Below are positions 1-11,440 of a stretch of 64,000 nucleotides of DNA, one piece after another. The first letter of the stretch is position 1; each line of letters opens with the position of its first letter. Source of the stretch: Casuarina equisetifolia (Eukaryota > Streptophyta > Magnoliopsida > Fagales > Casuarinaceae); the NCBI GenBank assembly GCA_028551475.1, contig CM052358.1, forward strand, positions 20,610,853-20,674,852, in the 5' to 3' direction. A program made the translations under genes and the position numbers. The notes beneath the pieces are model-generated. The model did no database searches, was not told the origin of the DNA, and worked only from the letters and a program-made list of their open reading frames with translations.

Positions 1-2284
1 AGCAGTCATTTATCCTCAACCCATGTTAAATGCTCATTTGAATTTAATTGAAAAAAATAAAAGGACCCCTTAGTGTATAGGATATTTAGTGTACAAAAAG
101 ACAAGGTTAAACTAAAGAACATGTGTTATTCTTTTGACTACCTTTAATTTCTTTTAATTTTTTTATAAAACCTAGTCAAGTACATCATAAACTTCTACAT
201 CACAAAGTTCCACGACTTGGGGAGGACTTATCAAAGACAAAGAACAAATTAAAAAAGGCTGCAAAGCTACCCAAGCCTAAAAGGCATTCTTGGAAGAATC
301 CCATGATCTTTGATGTTCCGGAGGATGTGAACTCAACTCTTATCTACTCTGTAAGCTGTGCTTAAAAAGGATCTTATTTTGACGTTTTGAACTACCCATC
401 TTGTGCTTTCTTCCAATTCTCCGATGCCTCAATGATATACAGCATTCTTGCGTGGAGAATATCAAATATGGTGATAGAAAAAGAACAAGTGATCAAGCTT
501 TCCCACGTCTTGTCAAGGAAGAACCAAAAGATTTTAGGAATACCCAAAAGTAGTATCATTACATGGTGGAAAATCATCATGTTGTGCTCTTCCACCATGG
601 GACGACTAGGCCTTATGCCTTCCCAACCTTAAATCTCCAATAGACAAACAAAAGGACAACGTCAAAACTACTGTTAAGACAGGAAGGAGAAGCATGCTTT
701 GGACTAAGCCCTGACATGACATGCAATTATTTTATTTTAATTTTTTAAAAGCTGTAAACGTTTGAACCAGACCTTCATTGCCGTGCATCCACAGCTGCAA
801 AATGTGGTGGACACACCATGAGATATACACGGCCATATGAGGGCCACCAAGCATGAATTTAAAGTACAACTGCTTGTGTTAGATCCCATTAATTAGGAAG
901 GAAAACGAACCCAACTAACCCAGTGTTTCTTTTTCTTTTTCTTTTTCTTTTTTTCCTTCTCTTGAACTTATAAACTGACCCCTTTAGCTTCTTCAAGTAC
1001 AATATGAAAAAAAAAACAAGCTTCCTTCAGCTTTTAGTTGAATCATTCAGGTCCACAAAGCATGGAGGGCAATTAATAACTTGGACGCTAAGAGTCGGCC
1101 AAGTTGGGGTTTTTCTTTCACCAACCAAAAACCTTGTGGACATGCCCTTTGATTTCCCCATTCCAAAATCAAGGAAACATACTTACCTTACCTTAAAAAA
1201 TACTAATTATTAGAAATTTACCGTATGTATATTGTGTACAAGATCCCTGATGGTGAAACTTAAATAATGAAAGTTTCAATCTATGGTTATATTATATGTA
1301 TTAACTGTGATGTCAAAATTAAGTTTAAGAGAGCCAAAGAAAGATAATTATGTTAATCAAACTATTTTATACGTCATCATAGTGGCCAAAGAGAGAAAGC
1401 CGTCATTTAGGAATAGTCTTTCATGATTTTTAAGTTCATAAAAGTCCCTAAATTGTAAAAATTGATATTTGTAATGAATGTGGCACGATCTGCATAATCT
1501 CTTAGCAATCTATTTATAAAACCAAAAATACGCAAGTTATTTTCCAAATAAAGCATATCCTTGTGTCAATTTTTAAAATTCTTTAAACAAGATTTTGGAC
1601 GAGACAGCAAAGCTGGAGTTTTGTGGACCTGGATCGTTGTTTCGTACATGAAACGGCTCCGTCTATGGCCTTGAATTGAATGCAGCCTCATTTCTGTAGT
1701 TTTGACAAAGAAATAGAAAACGAAGTTTCATGCTTTAGTGAGTTGTCTGAAGAAAGCTGTGTCCCAACAGTAAATTTGGCGGTAGGCAATCACCAGAAAA
1801 CCCATCGCAATTGACAGCGAAATCAGATACCAATACGTTAATTTCCGAAGACTTAAGGAGCAGTCTTGGTCGACCAACTTCAAAGAAAAAAATGCAACGT
1901 CGATATTGCTGTCCGTACAACGTTGCCAAAGTCGTTGAAAAGGCCCCCCCTCTCCCCGCTTCCACATCCATGCCCTCTTTTTAGAGGCAACTTGCAACCC
2001 TAATTACTCTTTTTCTCCTTTCTTCTTAGCATAAAGTATTAAATCATTATTTTGGGCACGTAAGAAAGCAGTATTTCAAGATGGTTTGAGTCAGAGTGTG
2101 TGTGTGTGTGTTTTTTTCTTTTCTTTTCAAACATATGTTCACACAGATGTCGAACGAACAGTTTAATAACAATTAATTTGAGTTTATTCATCTAAAAATA
2201 AGAGAATATAAAAATTTAATAACATATTTAAGAAGAAGAAGAAGGAGGAGGAGGTGGTGTATTGTTCTTGTAAAAATGAAGTGG
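1..2284. other. AT-rich intergenic stretch, no gene recognised
   Basis: Only short open frames (under 90 codons) with no recognisable motif or splice context occur on either strand. A pyrimidine tract of repeated CTTTTT lies at about 931-957 and a short (TG)n run at about 2096-2111. I see no RNA gene or transposon coding sequence. Confidence 0.6.
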
Positions 2285-2895
2285 TTAACATGTATTTAGT
2301 AAAGCTACGTGGCGTCAGGTGACACGAGGTGGTGCATCGCTGTCGAAATGAGTCAGCAACAAGAGAGAATTCCCCCCTTGGAAGCCCCAACTGGTACCGG
2401 ACAACGACGGGGGTCGGAATATATCCCCATTAGAAAACATTGTGGTACAGTAACGAACCCCACAACAATTTAATTGGCGAACCCATTGACGTTGCGACAC
2501 GTGGGACCCCCACCCACGTGGGTTCTCACGCCCAAGCACCAAAAGACATCCTTTGTGGACCGTGTTATGGACTCCGCCCGAGAGCGAATCTTGCGGTGGC
2601 GGGCCCGCACCGACTCTAACACGCTCGCAAGTCGACGCGCGTGAAGCAACGTCCTGTCCAAGGGACCCACCGCCGTGAAAAATGTGGCGGGGTGGACACG
2701 TGTACGTAACGTGCTCGTAGCGGGTCCGCCCTGATTAGTGCAAAAGGCCAAAGCGACCCGCCCGGTAAAAGTCGCTGGGGGCTGTCATTTAGCTGGCACG
2801 TGGGTCTCGTTTTGGGCCCCACTCGTTTTCGCGTCACGCTAACGTGCCCTTCTGGTTTAGCGTCAGTGACCTTGAAACGCAACTGTCGACGCGCC
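2285..2895. promoter_or_regulatory. GC-rich island with clustered G-box/ABRE (CACGTG) sites
   Basis: This block is visibly richer in GC than its AT-rich flanks and carries CACGTG cores at 2498-2503, 2515-2520, 2697-2702 and 2797-2802. The second sits inside the 12-bp palindrome ACCCACGTGGGT (2512-2523). Further ACGT cores occur near 2308 (CTACGTGGC), 2706 and 2851. G-boxes and ABREs are bound by plant bZIP and bHLH factors. The open frames on the minus strand here look like by-products of high GC and resemble no family I know. A role as distal regulatory DNA or as an unannotated promoter is inferred; the nearest recognised gene starts about 5.5 kb downstream. Confidence 0.4.
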
Positions 2896-3448
2896 GTTCA
2901 CGAATGGTTGTTTTGAATTCAGAATTGCAATCTGTGTTTGTGTTTTAATAATTTATTAGATTGATTTTTCTTGTGATTCCATATGTCTTGTCGTACTTTA
3001 AAATTATTTTTTTAGTAAAACTTGGTCCGAACATGATTCTATCCTTGTTAGTTTTGAAAACATTCTTTCCTACTTAAGCAGCTAATAATGGAAGCATTGT
3101 CCTATATTTGCATAATTTCCTCTAGTACTGTCAATTTAAGGATCTACGCGGCCAAGAGTGGAATACATCTTGTGTTTTCAAAAACCTTCGATACTAGTTG
3201 CCTTCTATTATATGATGAAAATGATGAAAGAGAGTCGGTGTGAGAGGTGGGCTACTTGTTTCTCAATTTATGCATCAAGCAAAGTTTGGTGGAAATTTTT
3301 GGTCATAAAAAAAAAAAAAAAAAGTGATACTCATTTATCATCATTTGAAGATCTTAACTTTTAAGGTGATATTAGTTGATTTGAAGAAATTAAGTATTGA
3401 AGAGAAAAATGAATCAATATTTTTATCTTCACTCATATATGAAGGAAT

Positions 3449-3482
3449 TTTATTATTATTATTATTGTTATTATTATTATTT
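3449..3482. repeat. TTA trinucleotide microsatellite
   Basis: About eleven TTA units with one TTG interruption are read directly in the sequence. Confidence 0.85.
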
Positions 3483-3538
3483 ATTACAATTCATGCACAC
3501 AAAATGGACAGATTAGGGGTGCTTGGTACTTTTGCCAA

Positions 3539-3660
3539 TAAGAGAGATTTAGAATTGTGAAAATTATAATCATGGTTACATTTCATTTAATTAAGTCGAA
3601 TAAGAAACTTAGAATTGTGGAAATTACAATCATGATTACATTTCATTAATTAAGTCAAGT
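3539..3660. repeat. Imperfect tandem duplication, unit about 60 bp
   Basis: Two head-to-tail units (about 3539-3600 and 3602-3660) share TTAGAATTGTG, AAATTA.AATCATG, TTACATTTCATT and AATTAAGTC in the same order, with scattered substitutions and small indels. Confidence 0.75.
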
Positions 3661-6600
3661 CATGTATGTAGAAAAGCAGAAATTATTTGGTCAAAATAAC
3701 AACATTCCTTTACACCTTTCATCGCATACGAATTTTTAGAACAAAAACTTGATAACAAAAAAATTAGGAAGACTGGAATAAGTCTCTTACCAACACTTCT
3801 ATCTTTCTCTTGTCATATCCTTTACCCTTGAGTAGTCGAACATGTCAAACAGATTGCACAATTAAGGTAAGTTCTTTTTCTAGAACATGAGTTAATTATT
3901 AAATTATAGAATCCTATTTTTTATACTAATGATGATATTTTCTGAAAGCTAATAATTGCGAATTCTGATGTGTCTTACACATGCTTTTTTCAGCACTATT
4001 AATTTGCTAAAGTCATGTTCATTTGACCTAAGGATCTAATTATTCTTATGATAATATGCTTACATGTGGTATGATTCTTAAGTAAAAACCTTCATGATTT
4101 GGCTGAAGCTTCTAATTGTAGCTTGTGTTGCTCGTTTATCTCCCATAATGCATGCGATCGGATTTGAAATACCCTTTACTTTCATTCTAAACCCTTTTCA
4201 ATGATCATTACATGCTATGAACGTGCGCCGAAACGATTGGTTTGGACGTTGGCTCATTTTTCTAAGCCATTAAGTGGAGCTTTTGGTGTCACGGCACTGA
4301 CAGAAGAGAAGATCAATTGAGTGCTAGACTTTTCTGACTACGTTGTATTTTGTCTGTGTTATTTACTAATCGGTTGTTGCTTTGTATTGTCATCGTTTTG
4401 ACTTGAAAGTTATAATATTGAATGATTTGGAAGCTGTCAAAACGGCCACCTAAGCTAGTTTAATCAATGTTGAGACATGTTTTCCCAAGTGTTAAGAAAT
4501 GCATTGACATTACATTAGCTAAAAAGGTGCACCACCAACTTTGGAGTGGCAGATATAATTGATTTAGAGTAAGTGATAGTATCTTTAATTGAGAGCTTAA
4601 AGTGGATAAGGAAAAGTGAGGGGACCTATGGAATGGTAGATGCATTATTATTACTCCTAACAGGTTTTGTCATCAACACTGTCACTTTTCTCAATTACTT
4701 TTGTGAAGGTTAAAGGAATTATAACCTTGGGATCATAAAAAGTAATAAAATGAAATAGCTACAGACAATAATTAGGCATAGAACTTGACAATTAGCGAGA
4801 ATTCTTTGAAATTCTCAATATTTCTCACCTAATCACTAATAAACGTTCATTTACATTACAAATAGCTTTGTTCAGAAGGAGAAAGAAAGAAGTCATTATC
4901 TCCTCCACAAGAATGCTCATATTCTTTTTTATCTGCCACTCAATTTATGATTCTTTGTATCTTCCTTCTCCTAACTCTTCTATTGATAGAGATTTGGTTG
5001 ATAGCGACAACGTGCTTAAAGAAAAGGTTGAGAATAAGAATTTCATATTAAAAAGATACAAATTTTGAGTAATATTTGAAAGTAGTTGAAATTTATCATG
5101 TTAAACAGTAGGAACTCAAAGCGGCCTGGGACAATTGCGGGTTATCGAGGAGATTACATTACCCTACTCCAATAGCCAAAGATGCACGTCTTAAAGGAGA
5201 AGGTGGGTCGTGGTAGGCCGGTGGCCATAGAGAAAAAAGGCAAAGGATAAGTAGGTATACTTTAATGGTGCAGGTCTTATTTGTAGGAGCCACCATTAAG
5301 GTTGTATTGGTGGGAATTCCGATGGGAGAGCTCTTTTCTGCAAAAGGCTTAGGAAATTGCGCTTGTGTATTTGACGGGGCTTTTGATGGGAAATTGACAT
5401 GAATTTAGAGCGACATTTTGTTGCGGCAATGAATGAAAGAGCAATATGACCAGCTTGTGGTCCAATGCGACAACCACTGATTAGAACAAATTCGTTCTAT
5501 CCCTTGCCCAAAAGGATTAATTATTTCAAGATTTTCAATGTCAGATTGGTTAATTACATTTATCTACTAACTTTTCTTGTTAAATGGACCAAAGATGATT
5601 TAATGCAACAAGGATGTGATATATCTTTTGTACTTCAAAGGTCCAAATTATCTCTAAAATAAATATAACGTTTAAATTAAACTACCACTTGTTTGTAAGT
5701 TATACCCATGTTAGCTTCTAGTAAGAAAATGGACAATAATGCGTGATTATCATGTGCTAATTTTTGTATGAAGTATTGAAATAATTATTACAAAAATATG
5801 ATGTTAGTTTGAGAATAAGTATAGTTTCAGAAAAATTATATCATGTACACTCTAGCATGTTAAATCAATAAGTTTAGATGGCAAGTTAACATAAAATTTC
5901 CTTATTTTGAGTGGTATAGGGGATAGTTTTTAGCATGCAATGTTGATATATTGAAGTCTTTAATTATTGAGAATATTTGACAATAAAAATCTTATAAAAC
6001 ACACATAAAAGAAAAACATGCTTACCATTTAGGTAATACCCAATTTAGTGGGTTACGAAAAAATAAAAATTGAGCTGCAAAAAGAATAACATCTTAGATG
6101 TGAAAGTTAAATTTTACATTTGAATGGATGGATTGTGTAAGTATGTGTGTACAAAAATTTGTTTTTATGCATGTTCAATAAGTCAGACTAGGCAAGTTAT
6201 TGTATGGAGTCTTAATGAACTCTTTTATAGTACATACAAGTGTGGTTAACAATTTTTCTTGAAATGTGACATATGTACTATTATCCTTTAGGATCTTGTA
6301 CTTCAAATTGAAATATTAGGTTAGGAAGTGTGAAGGTTGTTGAAACTTTGTTGAAATATTAGGTTTTGGAGATATTCACCACTCTATACATGGTTTTAGG
6401 ATATGCTTTTGGTATATTTGTATTGGATGGTGGTGGCAAGACCAAATTGGAAGATGGCCTGCTTGATGTGGATCCATCGGTTTATGATGTAATTTCTTAC
6501 TATCAGCAAGTAAGTACATTGATGAATTATCTTGACATCTGATTGGTTTCTAACTTTTCAAATAAGACTTTATATGGTTTAATGCAATACAAGTAGTCAT

Positions 6601-8140
6601 TTGGGTTAACTCAATACAAGAAGTGAGACTAGGAGATGTCGGTTAATGCAACGAGTCATTTGTTGATATGACTAGGCGATGTGGGTTTGACTGAAAACTT
6701 GAAAGCATGCTCTAAAAATGGACCTACACCATACGGCGAAGCGTATACGTACCTTTTACACAGTTTTTCCGTGATGCCTAATATTTCTTACTTGAGCTAG
6801 GCTGACACATAGGTGATGCAATTTTTATGGAGGGTAGAGGCTTCTTTGGACAGTTCATTCTACTGTTGTCTTTTCCTGATGGAAAGGTAGTGAAATGGCG
6901 TGTAAAGAATGGCGGAAATAAGATTGAATTGATTGAGAAAAAGAGATGTAGCATAGTCACCTTGGATCTGTCTTTCAATAATTTAGATTGACAAGACAAT
7001 TACGGAAAAAGTGCTGCCATGAGCTCTCTCTTTCTCTCCTCCCCTTTATACACAACCATATACTATATGAAAAACTCAGCTAATAGCAATGAACTTATCA
7101 TTAATGCAGACGTAAAGGGAGCTTAATTCTCAGCACCATGATATCTCAAACTATGGGAGAAAGAATCATATTGTAGAGGACACTTCTGAAACCTACGTGC
7201 TGCAGATTCTGTGGCTTGAAAAACTGATACAACATTACTCCCAGTTCGAACATGGAAGAAAGGAAGAAAAAGGTTGCAGTACACGTTTAATCCTGTTCTA
7301 CTGCTTATCATATTCTGATCGAACAGCTTTTGTGTGTACGTGGTTCGTTCTGGTATAGCCATTACTATTCAACGGCTTTATCTCCCAACTGTGACGGCCA
7401 ACCACAAAAAATGAAAGGGAAATGATAATCCAAGCAAATTGTGAAGGAGAAAAAGTAATGAATGAAAGAGATATTTTTAAAGTGGGAAAGGCCAAGAGAC
7501 TTCCCCAAGACCTCACTCGCTCATTCTCTACACTATAATGCCTTGGTGGAGGTCGACGTTTCCTCGTTCCCTCAGCTATTTTATAGTTTTACATCAAACG
7601 TGCTCGCATCAAATGATTTGAAAGTGATCTATCTAGCTCCTGTTGTGTTTTTTTTATCCATCGCAGGGCCCCGTCACACAACAGTGAGAGATGAAATAAA
7701 CAGGAAATGTTAACCGAGGAAAAAGGTACTAAGATGTCTTTCTTTTTATTCTTCTTTTTCTGGGAGATAATGCTGGGAGAGAAATTAAATCGCCTTAACT
7801 TTTTTTTTTTGTGGGACTCCTTTATTTAATGGCATCGTTTTCATTTGTGGGAGAGTTACAGAGATTTAGTACTCTGAGAAGAGCTACGCCAAAAGCCTAA
7901 AGAGCTCCCATGGTCCTCAGTTTGATAGACAGTCATCTCAGATGAAACCCAGGCTCGTGTTCGTATAGCCGTAATTGGGGGGGTAGTCGGCGACTGTACG
8001 TTCTGCAACTTCCTTTGATGGGTTTCCTTCGTTTTATATTTTATAATTTCTTTTGCTTTTGATCTTCGATGGGCTTCGTGTCAGTCTAAATCATATAATT
8101 CCCTAAACTAGGTTTCTATCTCTTTTCTCTGTTCTCTTTT

Positions 8141-8148
8141 TATATAAA
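8141..8148 (+). promoter_or_regulatory. TATA box of the BLH1-like gene
   Basis: TATATAAA lies about 330 bp upstream of the chosen start codon and is followed by a pyrimidine-rich leader, as in plant core promoters. The transcription start would be about 25-35 bp downstream; this is inferred. Confidence 0.6.
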
Positions 8149-8222
8149 CACCATGGTTTCATATTCAACATCTTCTTTCTCTTTTCCCACAGTCTCTGTT
8201 GAAAAATATCAGATTTCCATTC

Positions 8223-8246
8223 ATGGGTTTTGCTGAAAGTATTTGA
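8223..8246 (+). CDS. Upstream ORF 1 in the BLH1-like leader, 7 aa
   Basis: An ATG opens a frame of seven codons ending in TGA, downstream of the TATA box and upstream of the main start. It counts only if the leader is unspliced here. A role in translation is inferred. Confidence 0.3.
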   Translation: MGFAESI

Positions 8247-8337
8247 AATCTTTAGGAACTTCGTGGATTCATCATCGGCTCTTTTCTCCCTGTTGCTTTT
8301 TCGGCAGGATCAGTAACATCAGTCAGAGTCTGCATCG

Positions 8338-8418
8338 ATGAATTCAGCAGCAGAATGGGCAGAAGTCGAACCTTGCGTCCACATACTAGGAAGAAAGATT
8401 CTCTTACATAGGCTTTGA
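8338..8418 (+). CDS. Upstream ORF 2 in the BLH1-like leader, 26 aa
   Basis: The frame begins MNSAAEWAEVEPC and stops 59 bp before the main ATG. Ribosomes scanning an unspliced leader would meet it first, so it could lower translation of the homeodomain protein. A possible 3' splice site (TTTTTCGGCAG, about 8299-8308) lies upstream of it, so it would remain in the leader even if a 5' UTR intron is removed. I do not know whether the peptide is conserved. Confidence 0.35.
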   Translation: MNSAAEWAEVEPCVHILGRKILLHRL

Positions 8419-8477
8419 AAACTGAATTGTATGTCCGTGCAGTGACTGAAAGATCTTTGCAGCTTTCTCTGGAATCC

Positions 8478-11440
8478 ATGGGGACGTACTTTCATGGGAG
8501 CTCAGAAATCCAAGGTACCGCTGATGGGCTGCAGAGACTCTACCTCATAAACCCAAACTACGTGCCCTATTCTGACAACCAACACCAACACCCAGCAGCC
8601 AATATGGTCCTCCTCAACCCATCCAGCAACGCGCTCAACGCTGCTAATCTTTCACACGCGCCGCCACATAACCAACACTTCGTTGGGATCCCACTTGTGC
8701 CTACAAACAATTCCGATGATCCCAACCGCTCACCGTTGCTTGCCACACAAGAAATTTCACCCCTCCACGGCATGGCCGCCGCTCGTGTTCACTATAACCT
8801 ATGGGGTCCAACGGATCATACGGCTTCTGTGACAGCGGCCTGCAGCTCTGGTGGTGGCACGGATGTCGGTTCCCAGATGGGTTATCGGGGGCCATTTCAA
8901 CAGGGCTTGTCGCTCAGCTTGTCCTCTCAACAGACAGCTTATCGGTCACTTTCAGGTGAGCATGATGTCGTAGGACATGCTCACGTTCCGGGTCTATCGT
9001 CCACAAGTGGCGACGATTTACGGATGTCAGGGACTTCTCCATCGTCGGTGTCGGCGGTGTCCAATGGAATTTCGGTTATGCAAAGTGCTATATTGGGGTC
9101 CAAGTACTTGAAGGCTACGCAGGAACTTCTTGACGAAGTTGTAAATGTTGGAAAGGGAATCAAAATGGACTCAGTGGCGGGGACCAAAGGGAAGATGATA
9201 AATGAAGAATCCAGGGGTGTGATTGGAGATGTTCCCGGGGAAGGTAGTAGTAGGCAAGCGACTGAGCTCACCACGGCACAAAGACAGGAACTTCAGATGA
9301 AGAAGGCAAAGCTTGTTAGCATGCTTGAGGAGGTACACATATTCTTTTTCATTTTTTAGGGCTCTGTATCCCATTTAATCAATCTTAACTGTGTTTGATG
9401 TTGAAATTGGAAACACCTGGTTGTTGAATCTTGGTTTCCCTAATTGCAAGACGTGAAATCCATTAAAACCTGTCATTTTTTATACACGAAAAGGTAAAGC
9501 TATGCACGTTTCATTCTGCAAGAGTGTTCCTTGAATTCCATGAAAGGTAAGCCTTCTTGTCCATTCATGGTGGAAACATGAAACTGAATGAGATGAATTC
9601 CGGCGACGGAGAAGACAAAATATGGTTTGGTTATAGTTGGGATTGGGCGAGTTTTTGCCCATTCAGGTCGTTTTCAAGTTGGTTAACTCAGGACTGTCCT
9701 ACTGTCTCAGTAATTGATAAAGTTAAATTCGGAAAAGAAAAGGGAAGTGATAAAAAAGTACTCAGAAGATCCAAGAATTCATAAATAGTGAGGCTCTCTT
9801 TTTCTTCAACCTCTTGCTTGCTTGAGCTTGTCATCCGGTTTCTATATAGGCCTGACTCATCCAAGACAAACTTGAAAAACTGGAAGCTTTTTTGATTGTT
9901 TCTTGTTTTGAACGTGAAGGTGGAGCAAAGATACCGACAGTACCACCACCAAATGCAGATTGTGGTTACTGCATTCGAGCAGGCAGCGGGTTTAGGTTCA
10001 GCAAAGTCATACACAGCCCTTGCTTTACACACAATCTCAAAGCAATTCCGCTGTCTTAAGGATGCAATTTGTTCACAAATGAGAGCCACAAGCAAGAGCT
10101 TGGGTGAAGAGGATTGCTTAGGAGCAAAGGCTGAGGGTTCAAGGTTGAAGTACGTCGACCAGCAACTACGACAGCAGCGGGCGCTACAACAATTAGGAAT
10201 GTTGCAGCACAATGCCTGGAGACCCCAGAGAGGATTGCCTGAACGAGCTGTCTCCGTTCTACGTGCTTGGCTCTTTGACCACTTCCTTCACCCGTAAGTC
10301 TACATCATTCTTAACTAAGAAATCACAACTTTATATGGATAGAAAAAGGTAAAAAGTGTTTCTTTTCAATATATATATTCATATTTCCATTGGAGTTTGC
10401 AGTTATCCAAAGGATGCGGATAAAGTTATGCTTGCGAAGCAAACTGGACTAACTCGAAGCCAGGTACTTGGATGTTGTATTCTAGATCAAGTTTTTGATT
10501 TCATGTATCGCTGCTTCTCTTATGTGTTCTAACTTTCTTCATCTTTCTCAAACTCCAAAGTCTGCAAATCATTAGTAAAATCGAAGCAATGATACGCTAC
10601 GTGATGCAGGTGTCTAACTGGTTCATAAATGCTCGAGTTAGGCTCTGGAAGCCAATGGTTGAAGACATGTACTCGGAAGAAATCAAGGAACAAGAGCGAA
10701 ATGGTTCTCAGGACAACAACAAAAGGGAGACTAATAAGGAGGCAAGATCAACAGGTGCTCCTCAAGAGAGTGCTTCCTCTAGACACGATCACATCAAAGC
10801 CAACCAACCAAAACCTGAAAAGTACACCAACCAAAACGTTTCCCCAACCAAAATCTCAAGCTCTTCAATGTCGACATCTCCAATGGGCGGCCGATCCATT
10901 CATGACCAGTCAGGCTTTACCCTAGTAGGGTTGTCCGACATGCAAAAAAGTCCCAAACAACCTAGAAGTTCGGAAATGCATAACTCTCCAAGTAATATCC
11001 TCTCGATGGACATGGACATGAAACCCGATGAGGCCAGTGAAGCAATCAGTCTCAAGTTTCTCAAAGAAAGGCAAGGGAAGGATGGCTACTCATTTATCAG
11101 TGACAATACCAGTCATGGCACTGGATTTGCCACGTACTCGGTAGGAGACTTTGGAAGGTTCAATCCCGAGCAACTGACACCGAGATTTCATGGAAACAGT
11201 GTTTCTCTCACTCTTGGCCTTCCTCACTGTGAGAACCTCTCTGTATCAGGAACCCAGAAAACCTACCTTTCGCCGCAGGACATTCAAATGGGAAGGAGGC
11301 TTGAAATGGGAACTGGAGACTCAGAGTTTTTTGCGATAAATACCCCACAACCATCTCATTCTAACAATGGCTACGAGAGCATCGACATTCAAAACGGAAA
11401 GCGGTTTGCCGCCCAATTGTTGCCAGATTTTGTGGCCTGA
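8478..11440 (+). CDS. BLH1: BEL1-like homeodomain protein, BLH1 type (706 aa, four exons)
   Basis: A TALE-class homeodomain transcription factor that acts in the nucleus, normally as a heterodimer with KNOX proteins; Arabidopsis BLH1 is linked to ABA responses and embryo-sac cell fate. Exon model: 8478-9332, 9920-10293, 10403-10463 and 10610-11440. All introns have GT-AG ends, phases agree, and the 61-bp third exon is the hallmark homeodomain exon of this family. Seen in the protein: N-terminal ZIBEL-like motif [10 protein letters not shown] (aa 143-152), SKY box from [15 protein letters not shown] (about aa 208), BELL domain (about aa 278-355), homeodomain (about aa 385-448) with [13 protein letters not shown]-terminal ZIBEL motif VSLTLGLP (about aa 628) and end AQLLPDFVA. 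The start MGTYFHG was chosen because it matches the family N-terminus; a longer in-frame extension to 8415 lacks an ATG. The C-terminal end and N-terminal half fit BLH1 better than BLH2/BLH4. The gene looks intact. Confidence 0.93.

Larger units (their letters stand above)
2896..8130. other. AT-rich intergenic stretch with simple repeats, no gene recognised
   Basis: No convincing coding exon was found on either strand. It contains a poly(A) run near 3307-3323, a TTA-rich microsatellite at about 3449-3482 and an imperfect tandem duplication at 3539-3660. The last part is the distal promoter of the homeobox gene downstream. Confidence 0.55.

Noticed and set aside
4283-4305. TGACAGAAGAGA, the first 12 bases of miR156
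   Set aside because: The match breaks after 12 bases and no complementary arm forms a precursor nearby.
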